Source: JADLFV01 sp964471555
Lineage (GTDB): Bacteria > Planctomycetota > Phycisphaerae > Phycisphaerales > Phycisphaeraceae
Direction of reading: 5' to 3'
NCBI GenBank assembly: GCA_964471555.1
Contig: CAYYGM010000020.1
Span: 1-40,471, forward strand
DNA length: 40,471 nt
Part shown: positions 24,984-31,015 of the stretch, piece after piece
How positions within the stretch are numbered: position 1 is the stretch's first letter
Layout: every line of letters starts with the position of its first letter
Made by a program: the position numbers and the translations under genes
The notes under the pieces: generated by a model
Told to the model about the DNA's origin: nothing
The model's input: the letters and a program-made list of their open reading frames with translations, nothing else
Databases searched by the model: none

Positions 24984-24985
24984 AC
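24934..24985. repeat. Three-way hairpin repeat overlapping the 3' end of a CDS
   Basis: GTTTAGC (24934-24940) pairs with GCTAAAC (24979-24985) and encloses two 8-bp hairpins with 2-nt spacers: GGGTGAGC/GCTCGCCC (24941-24958, one G-T mismatch) and CGCGGAGC/GCTCCGCG (24961-24978). The first 25 nt recur almost exactly at 35598. Confidence 0.9.
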
Positions 24986-25008
24986 AATGACTTGATTCTC
25001 CAATCCCC

Positions 25009-25056
25009 TTGTCTCCGTGTCTCCGTGTCTCCTTGTCCCCTTGTCTTCCCCATCTC
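25009..25056. repeat. Octamer tandem repeat
   Basis: Period-8 units TTGTCTCC, GTGTCTCC, GTGTCTCC, TTGTCCCC, TTGTCTTC and a degenerate sixth fill the gap between the convergent PEP-CTERM and recG genes. Confidence 0.85.
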
Positions 25057-25058
25057 CC

Positions 25059-27164
25059 TCACCCCACATCAATCAACCCCAGCGCCTGCCCGAACTGGTG
25101 CAGCAACACCTTGCGCAGCAACTGATGCGACTTATCACTTAGCGAAGGATCAGCGTCGATCAACTGCTGTGCATCGCGGCGGGCCAGCAGAAGCAGGTCC
25201 ATCTGCTCGGGCAATCTGCCGATACGCAGCGGCGGCGTGCCTGCCTGGCGGGTGCCGAAGAACTCGCCCATGCCGCGGATTTCGAAGTCCTGCTCGGCGA
25301 TCTTGAAGCCGTCACCTGTCGAGGCGATGGCCTTGAGGCGCTGCTCGGCGGATTCGGTGGTGGGATTGGCGACGAACACGCACAGGCTGCGGCGGTTGTC
25401 CGCATTGCGCCCGACGCGGCCGCGTAACTGGTGCAGTTGGGCCAGCCCGAAGCGCTCGGCGTGTTCGATCACCATCAGCGTGGCGTTGGGCACATCGACG
25501 CCCACTTCGATCACCGTGGTCGAAACCAGCACATCGATCTTGTGATCGCGGAAGCGGGCCATGATCTTCTCGCGCGTCTCCGGCTTGAGCCGGCCGTGCA
25601 TGGAAGCCACGCGCCCCCGGAAGTATTTGTCCTGAAGCAGGCGGGCGTGCTCTTTGACGTTGCGCAACTCGGCGGCCGTTTCCTTGCCCGTAGCGTTGCT
25701 TCCGGGGGTGGGGTCGATGGCGGGCACCACGACGTAAGCCTGCTCGCCGCGTTCGACACGCTGGGACAGATACCCATACACCTCGTCGGTCTTCTCCGGC
25801 CCTACCACGCGATTGATGATCGGCGTCCTGCCCGGCGGCATGTCGCGCAGGGTGGAAACGTCCAGGTCGCCGAAGATGGTCAGCCCCAGCGTGCGCGGGA
25901 TGGGCGTGGCAGTCATCACCAGGTGGTGCGGCACCAGACCTTTCTCTCGCCCCCGGAATGAGCGAAACGCCGCCCGCTGCATGACGCCGAAGCGGTGCTG
26001 CTCGTCGATCACGATCACCGCCAGGTTTTTCATCGCCTCGATTTCACTCAGGATCGCCTGCGTGCCGATGATCAGATCCGCATCGTGTTTGCGCTGCGTG
26101 CTGGAACTGGTCATCAACTCGATGCTCACCGGCGAACCGGCCAGCATGCGGCTGATCGACAGGTAATGCTGCTCAGCCAGCAGTTGCGTCGGCGCCATCA
26201 ACGCGGCCTGTTTGCGACCGGCCACCGCCGCGAGCATGGCGTACAGGGCGATAATCGTTTTGCCCGAACCGACGTCACCCTGCAACAGGCGATTCATCGG
26301 GCGGTCGCGCCCAAGGTCGGATGCGATCTCGTCAATCACCTGCCGCTGCCCGGCCGTGAGCTTGAAAGGAAAACGAGCGACGATGTGCTGATCGATGGCG
26401 TCGTTGATCTTCAGCGCCGGTGCATGCAGCTTACGGCTGACGAAGGCCCGCTTCATGGCGATGCCCAGTTGCAGCAGTAGAAACTCGTTGTACGCCAGTC
26501 TCCGCCGCGCCGCCGCCGCTTCGTCCTCATCGCCCGGCCGATGCACCATGCGAAATGCCTCGGCCAGCGGTGGCATCTCGTGATGCTTGACCAACTCCGC
26601 CGGCAGCGGATCGACCAACTCGCCAGCCACCCGCGGCAGCACATCCGCAATCAACTGCTCGATGAAGCGCGAGGGCAGACCTTCCGTCGTCGGATAGATC
26701 GGCCGCAGGTATTGCCCGCGCTCGGCTGCCTCCTCTTGCTCCTCGCTCAACACCTCGAAACGCGGGTTGGCCATCTGCGGGTTATTCAGGAACATCTTGA
26801 CCTTGCCCTGCACCCGCAGCGTGTGGCCGGCATGAATCCTGTCGATCAGGTAGCGGGCATTGAACCAGGTCAGGTGCAGCCGGCCGGTGTCATCGACCAG
26901 CGTGGCCTCGAAGCGCCCTTTCTTGCCGTAGCCGCCAACCCAGCGGCAGGCCGCCACCTCGCCGCGAGCCGACCCGATGACCCCCGGAAGTAATTTGTCA
27001 ATGGTGCTCTCGGCTTCCTCGAACTCGTAACGTGCAGGTATGTGCCGCAGCAGATCGCTGACGCTCTCGATCTCCAGCCGATGCAGCAGCTTCGCCTGAC
27101 GCGCGGTGACAGCTTGCAATTCAGCTATCGGCGTGTGCAGGTTGATTGCCGGGGCGTCGGGCAT
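25059..27164 (-). CDS. recG: ATP-dependent DNA helicase RecG
   Basis: 701 residues (E. coli RecG 693). It remodels stalled forks and branched recombination intermediates. The N-terminal wedge/OB domain covers ~60-160. Helicase motifs: Walker A GDVGSGKT (~296), DEQH box IVIDEQHRFG (~385), MTATPIPRT (~415), then VSTTVIEVGVDVPNA and QLRGRVGR (~576). Start 27164 (MPDAPAINLHTPIAELQ) is favoured over the upstream TTG at 27209 because the extra residues lack family character; TACAAT sits 6 nt ahead of it. Four copies of the dispersed TTCCGGGGG motif (25614, 25699, 25950, 26981) lie in the gene, mostly at loop-like positions. Confidence 0.97.
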   Translation of the reverse strand: MPDAPAINLHTPIAELQAVTARQAKLLHRLEIESVSDLLRHIPARYEFEEAESTIDKLLPGVIGSARGEVAACRWVGGYGKKGRFEATLVDDTGRLHLTWFNARYLIDRIHAGHTLRVQGKVKMFLNNPQMANPRFEVLSEEQEEAAERGQYLRPIYPTTEGLPSRFIEQLIADVLPRVAGELVDPLPAELVKHHEMPPLAEAFRMVHRPGDEDEAAAARRRLAYNEFLLLQLGIAMKRAFVSRKLHAPALKINDAIDQHIVARFPFKLTAGQRQVIDEIASDLGRDRPMNRLLQGDVGSGKTIIALYAMLAAVAGRKQAALMAPTQLLAEQHYLSISRMLAGSPVSIELMTSSSTQRKHDADLIIGTQAILSEIEAMKNLAVIVIDEQHRFGVMQRAAFRSFRGREKGLVPHHLVMTATPIPRTLGLTIFGDLDVSTLRDMPPGRTPIINRVVGPEKTDEVYGYLSQRVERGEQAYVVVPAIDPTPGSNATGKETAAELRNVKEHARLLQDKYFRGRVASMHGRLKPETREKIMARFRDHKIDVLVSTTVIEVGVDVPNATLMVIEHAERFGLAQLHQLRGRVGRNADNRRSLCVFVANPTTESAEQRLKAIASTGDGFKIAEQDFEIRGMGEFFGTRQAGTPPLRIGRLPEQMDLLLLARRDAQQLIDADPSLSDKSHQLLRKVLLHQFGQALGLIDVG

Positions 27165-27170
27165 GTGCGC

Positions 27171-27176
27171 ATTGTA
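27171..27176 (-). promoter_or_regulatory. -10-like hexamer 6 nt before the recG start
   Basis: On the minus strand TACAAT ends 6 nt before ATG 27164 and there is no Shine-Dalgarno, consistent with a leaderless recG transcript. No good -35 is seen. Confidence 0.4.
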
Positions 27177-27270
27177 ATTCGGGGAAATGGGATCGCGCCA
27201 TCGGTGCAACAGATGGGTGTGTCTCGGGTAGAACCACCGACGAGGCGTAGCTCGCCGGCTATTGCAGTTT

Positions 27271-27298
27271 CCTACTGCCTACTCCCTGCTGCCTGCTC
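27271..27298. repeat. Heptamer tandem repeat after the SDR gene
   Basis: Four degenerate 7-mers: CCTACTG, CCTACTC, CCTGCTG, CCTGCTC. They begin at the stop codon of the minus-strand SDR gene. Confidence 0.8.
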
Positions 27299-28070
27299 AC
27301 AGCGACTTGAGATGGAACCCGCCGTCCACGTTGATCACTTCGCCGGTCGAGAACGGTAACCTTCGCTCGGCGATGGCGAGGACGGCCTGGGCGATGTCTT
27401 CGGGCTTGCCCCAGCGGCGAATGGGCGTGATGCCTTCGGCGATGAGCTTGTCGTACTTGTCCTTGACGCTGCTGGTCATGTCGGTGGCGATGATGCCGGG
27501 GCGGGTTTCATAGACGTTGATGCCGTGCTCCGCCAGGCGGACGGCGAAGAGCTTGGTCATCATGGCCACGGCCGACTTTGCGAGGCAATATTCGCCACGG
27601 TTGACGCTGGCGGTGTAAGCGCTGATGGAGCCGGTGTTGACGATCAGGCCCTGGCGCTTGGTGGCGATCATGTGCTTGGCCACGGCGATGGTGAGGAACA
27701 GCGGGCCCTTGATGTTGGTGTTCATCACGAAGTCGAAACTCTTGGGGTCCATCTCCAGAAGGTCGGCCCGAACGGGTGGGGCGACGCCGGCGTTGTTGAC
27801 CAGCAGGTCGATCCCTCCGAAGGTTTCGGCCGCGGCGTCGATCAACTTTTTGTGATCGGCGCTGCTGGTGATGTCGCCTTCGACGGCGATGGCGTTGCCG
27901 CCGGCTTTCTTGACCAGGTTGATGGCTTCCTCGACAGCGCCGGGGAAGTTGGCGTCGGCGGGGCCGAAGTAGTTGATCACCACGTTCCAGCCGGCACTGC
28001 CCAGTGCGACGGCGATGGCGCGACCGATGCCGCGGGAGGCTCCGGTGATGACGGCAGTATTGGCTTGCAT
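27297..28070 (-). CDS. Short-chain dehydrogenase/reductase (FabG-like)
   Basis: 257 residues, standard for classical SDRs. NAD(P)-binding TGASRGIG at residues 9-16, VNNAG at 91-95, and a catalytic set N119, S148, Y161, K165 (YCLAK). The C-terminus GEVINVDGGFHL is typical of FabG-like enzymes, often auto-annotated as 3-ketoacyl-ACP reductase. Located 9 nt after a GH88-like hydrolase gene and with no other fatty-acid genes nearby, it more likely reduces or oxidises a sugar-derived substrate such as an unsaturated uronate product; this is inference from context. Cytoplasmic. Confidence 0.88.
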   Translation of the reverse strand: MQANTAVITGASRGIGRAIAVALGSAGWNVVINYFGPADANFPGAVEEAINLVKKAGGNAIAVEGDITSSADHKKLIDAAAETFGGIDLLVNNAGVAPPVRADLLEMDPKSFDFVMNTNIKGPLFLTIAVAKHMIATKRQGLIVNTGSISAYTASVNRGEYCLAKSAVAMMTKLFAVRLAEHGINVYETRPGIIATDMTSSVKDKYDKLIAEGITPIRRWGKPEDIAQAVLAIAERRLPFSTGEVINVDGGFHLKSL

Positions 28071-28079
28071 GTTTGAACT

Positions 28080-29486
28080 CTACTTTCGATCGAAGAAGGT
28101 CACGTAACCGCCCTTGCCCATGCGCTGGATCAGCAGGGCCAGCTCCAGCAGGTGATAGTCGCCCCACATCGACGACTCATCGCAGGGCACCTTGCGGCCG
28201 TTGGGAATGTGATCCCAGTTGTTGGGATAGTGATAAACGCTGTGCAGCAGCAGGCCCTGATGTCGCGGCGAAGTGGACAGATAAGGCTTATCCAGCAGGG
28301 TCTTGGCCACGGTGAGCCCGGCCTGCAGATAGCGCTTGCCGCGGGTCTTGCCCAGGTAGCAACCGAGGCGAATCAGGCCCTGGGCGCTGATGGCAGCGGC
28401 GCTGGAATCGACCGGCTCGTGCTCGTTGTAAGGATCAGCGATCTTGTGCTGCCAATCACCCAGCTTGTGCAGGTTGGGCGCCCCGTCATCCCAATAGGGG
28501 ATGCCGTCGTAGCTGGTCACGTCGTTGATGTAGTGATCGCAGGTTTCCCGGGCGCAGCGTTCGTAAACGCGCACGACATCCGCCTTGGCCAGCCCGGTGG
28601 CAGCTTTGAAGTCGGAAGCGGAGATGGTGGCGAAGAACTCCAGTTCTTCAGCGTAGCCGAGGATGGCCCACGCCAGGCCGCGGGTCCAGGTGCTGAACGG
28701 TGAATAACCCTGCTGCGAACTGCGGCAGCGGCAGACGCCGTCGTTGCGGTTGAAGATCGCCTCGTGAGCGGTGCGGCCGGGCACGTCATAGGTGTGCGAG
28801 CTGTCGCCGTGGAAGACGACGTACTGGCTGGTGGCCAGGCCGTGCAGCACGGAGCGCTTGAGCAGGTTGGCCCGGCGATCGTTTTCGTGCATCAGCACGT
28901 GGCCCAGCTTCCAGGCGACGCCGAGGATGCGCGTGGAGCGGATGGTGTCGACGAACAGCGAATGCGGGCCGTTGAAGGAATAGATGTAGCCGAGCTGCTT
29001 GCTGTTGGCGCTGTGCTTGTTGGGGGTGGCGACGGGGATGCCGCTCCAGCGCATGGCCTGCACCGCGCCGGAGCACTTGAGGGCGTTGCGGTAAACCAGT
29101 TCTTCCATCTCGTTGTATTTGACGCGACCTTCGAGCATGAGGCGGCGAAGGTTGCCATAGGAAGAAAGGTTGTTGAAGCCGTGATCGTGCACGCCGCAGT
29201 GGGTGACGTGGGGGAGCATGAGGTCGAGGGTGCGCTGGCGGCCGAGCTGATAGAGCTTTTTATCGCCGGTGGCGTCGAAGGTGAGGATGGCGCAGCCGTA
29301 TTGGAAGCCCTGGGTCCACTCGGTCCATCCGCGGCTGGTGTATTTGCCATCCACGGTGAACACGGGCGTGCCCTTGGCAGGGTCCCAGGTGCGATCGATG
29401 GCGCGGACCTTTTTGGCGGCCAGTTCGAAGGCCTGGGTGACAGCGGGCTTCAGATCGGCAGCTTTGAGGGAATTGTTGATTTTCAT
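28080..29486 (-). CDS. Glycoside hydrolase family 88-like (unsaturated uronyl hydrolase)
   Basis: 468 residues from ATG 29486 (MKINNSLKAADLKPAV); the longer frame to 29636 has no coding character. The (alpha/alpha)6 family signatures are present: GVHDHGFNN with D101 at the place of the first catalytic Asp of UGL, LFVDTIRSTRILG with D180 at the second, TWTRGLAWAILGYAE, and PVDSSAAAISAQGLIRLG. GH88 enzymes hydrate and cleave unsaturated uronic acids left by polysaccharide lyases. No signal peptide, so it would act on imported oligosaccharides in the cytoplasm. It probably forms an operon with the SDR. TACAAT lies 7 nt before the start codon and no Shine-Dalgarno is present. Confidence 0.85.
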   Translation of the reverse strand: MKINNSLKAADLKPAVTQAFELAAKKVRAIDRTWDPAKGTPVFTVDGKYTSRGWTEWTQGFQYGCAILTFDATGDKKLYQLGRQRTLDLMLPHVTHCGVHDHGFNNLSSYGNLRRLMLEGRVKYNEMEELVYRNALKCSGAVQAMRWSGIPVATPNKHSANSKQLGYIYSFNGPHSLFVDTIRSTRILGVAWKLGHVLMHENDRRANLLKRSVLHGLATSQYVVFHGDSSHTYDVPGRTAHEAIFNRNDGVCRCRSSQQGYSPFSTWTRGLAWAILGYAEELEFFATISASDFKAATGLAKADVVRVYERCARETCDHYINDVTSYDGIPYWDDGAPNLHKLGDWQHKIADPYNEHEPVDSSAAAISAQGLIRLGCYLGKTRGKRYLQAGLTVAKTLLDKPYLSTSPRHQGLLLHSVYHYPNNWDHIPNGRKVPCDESSMWGDYHLLELALLIQRMGKGGYVTFFDRK

Positions 29487-29493
29487 GGCGACA

Positions 29494-29499
29494 ATTGTA
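29494..29499 (-). promoter_or_regulatory. -10-like hexamer 7 nt before the GH88-like gene
   Basis: On the minus strand TACAAT ends 7 nt before ATG 29486. Transcription would begin at or within a base of the A of ATG. Confidence 0.45.
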
Positions 29500-29573
29500 C
29501 GGGCCGGGGGTATGAGAGGCGTTAGCCGCGGCGGTCGAATTCCTTGTCCGCGGCGGACGCGCCCGATTGGGGC

Positions 29574-29638
29574 GGGTGTCACGGCCGCGCGCCGGCCGTT
29601 TGAACCATCCAGCACACCCGCACGCGGGTGTGGCACCC
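29574..29638. repeat. Three-way hairpin element between divergent genes
   Basis: Outer arms GGGTGTCA (29574-29581) and TGGCACCC (29631-29638; one G-T pair) enclose ACGGCCG/CGGCCGT (29581-29599) and CACACCC/GGGTGTG (29613-29632). The architecture matches the element at 24934 with a different sequence. Confidence 0.7.
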
Positions 29639-29668
29639 TGCATCAGCCGCGACTGCGGACGCGCCCGA

Positions 29669-29698
29669 TTGGAGCCGGGGCCGGGTGCGACATATACT
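29669..29698 (+). promoter_or_regulatory. Candidate promoter of the DUF1844-sdhCAB operon
   Basis: TTGGAG (29669-29674), an 18-nt spacer and TATACT (29693-29698). The -35 lies in a short direct repeat: GCGGACGCGCCCGATTGG occurs both at ~29553 and at ~29655. The leader would be ~15 nt with AAGGA before the ATG. Confidence 0.45.
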
Positions 29699-29719
29699 GG
29701 CTGCAAATAAGGATGCATC

Positions 29720-30190
29720 ATGGCTGAGGATGACGCCCCCAAGATTCAGATCGACTCGGACTGGAAAGCCGAGGCCCAGAAGGAAAAACAACGCCTGGCC
29801 GCCCAATCGGCCACCGCAAGTGGTGCAAGTGACGCCAACGCCGCGGCCGGTAAAGGCAAGGCGGGTGCATCTGCCGCCGGCGGGTTGCCCAAGGCCGGCT
29901 TTCAGACCTTGTTGAGCACGATGGTGACCCAGGCCTTGTTTGCCATGGGCGCGATCCCCGATCCGGTGACCGGCCAGCGTATGGCCCACCTGGACCTGGC
30001 CCGCCACCACATCGACCTGTTGGCGGTGCTGGAGGAAAAGACCAAGGGCAACCTGACCCAGGAAGAATCCGACGCTCTGGCCACGTCGCTGTACGAGCTG
30101 CGCAACCAGTATGTCCGCCTGGCCGAGTCCGCCCGGCGTCAGGCCATGTCTGAGGCAGCCGCGGCTGATCCTTCCAAGTCGAGCAAGTAA
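29720..30190 (+). CDS. DUF1844 protein
   Basis: 156 residues. The C-terminal half matches DUF1844: FQTLLSTMVTQALFAMGAIP, then LDLARHHIDLLAVLEEKTKG, NLTQEESDALATSLYELRNQ, residues ~62-140, all helical and soluble. The N-terminal 60 residues are low-complexity, Ala/Ser/Gly/Lys-rich. AAGGA lies 7 nt upstream of the ATG. The family is common in Planctomycetes, Acidobacteria and Deltaproteobacteria; its function is unknown. The sdhC gene follows after 33 nt in the same direction, so the gene is probably the first of the sdh operon. Confidence 0.88.
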   Translation: MAEDDAPKIQIDSDWKAEAQKEKQRLAAQSATASGASDANAAAGKGKAGASAAGGLPKAGFQTLLSTMVTQALFAMGAIPDPVTGQRMAHLDLARHHIDLLAVLEEKTKGNLTQEESDALATSLYELRNQYVRLAESARRQAMSEAAAADPSKSSK

Positions 30191-30223
30191 ACCACCGGGA
30201 ACTATCCGCAAGAGGCTTATCAC

Positions 30224-31009
30224 GTGACCACCGCCCCCGCCCCCGGAAGTACAACCAACGCCGCCCCCGGCAGTAGCACCGCGTCCGCTCATTCCGGGGG
30301 CGCCTTGCCCTGGGCGTTCCTGCTTCGCCGACTACACTCGCTCAGCGGCATCGTGCCCGTGGGCGTGTTCCTCTGCGAGCACCTGTTCACCAACGCCCAG
30401 GCCCTGCGCGGCGCCCATCACTTCGACAGCGACGTCTGGTTCATCCACTCGTTGCCCGCCCTGCGCCTGATGGAAATCTTCGGCATCTGGCTGCCCATCG
30501 CTTTCCACGCCGGCCTGGGCATCTACTACGGCCTGGTCGGGGCCCGGCCCAACGCGATCGCCTATCCTTACCCCGACAACTGGCGCTACACGCTGCAGCG
30601 ATTCACCGGGTACGCGGCGCTGATCTTCATCTTCCTGCACCTGTGGACCGTCCAGTGGGGTTTCCCCATCGGCTCCTGGCACACGCCCTTCGATGCCGCC
30701 GACCCGGCCGGTTCAACAGCGCGGGCTTTGCAGTTCGCCTGGTGGACGCCGCCGCTGTACGTTCTGGGCATCCTCTGTGCCGTGTTCCACTTCGCCAACG
30801 GCCTGTGGACCGCGGCCATCACCTGGGGTTTGACCACCAGCGAAGCAGCCATGCGGCGCTGGGGCTACGTCTGCATCGTCATCGGCCTGTCTCTGGGCGC
30901 CATGGGCGTCGGCGCAGCGCTGCGCTTCGCCACCTATGACCTGGATACGCACATCGCCCCGGCCAACCTGCCGGTGCACATTCAAATGGAAGTCGGCGTT
31001 TCGGAATAA
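30224..31009 (+). CDS. sdhC: Succinate dehydrogenase cytochrome b subunit
   Basis: 261 residues from GTG 30224, with AGAGG 9 nt upstream. It is the membrane anchor of a b558-type, five-helix succinate dehydrogenase/fumarate reductase (as in Bacillus and epsilon-proteobacteria), binding heme b and the quinone. Candidate heme ligands: His in RRLHSLSG, LCEHLFTN, AFHAGLG, IFLHLWTV and VFHFANG. The first ~30 residues are an extra Ala/Pro/Ser/Gly-rich stretch before the conserved LLRRLHSLSG; their coding DNA contains two copies and a variant of the dispersed motif (30240, 30292; variant ~30264). An sdhA gene follows after 6 nt. Confidence 0.92.
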   Translation: MTTAPAPGSTTNAAPGSSTASAHSGGALPWAFLLRRLHSLSGIVPVGVFLCEHLFTNAQALRGAHHFDSDVWFIHSLPALRLMEIFGIWLPIAFHAGLGIYYGLVGARPNAIAYPYPDNWRYTLQRFTGYAALIFIFLHLWTVQWGFPIGSWHTPFDAADPAGSTARALQFAWWTPPLYVLGILCAVFHFANGLWTAAITWGLTTSEAAMRRWGYVCIVIGLSLGAMGVGAALRFATYDLDTHIAPANLPVHIQMEVGVSE

Positions 31010-31015
31010 GCAATC

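Noticed and set aside
25009..25056. Octamer repeats as a CRISPR array
   Set aside because: Units are 8 nt with no spacers, and no cas gene is in the window.
27165..27209. Longer recG starting at the TTG at 27209
   Set aside because: The extra 15 residues have no RecG character, and the ATG at 27164 is preceded by a -10-like hexamer consistent with a leaderless start.
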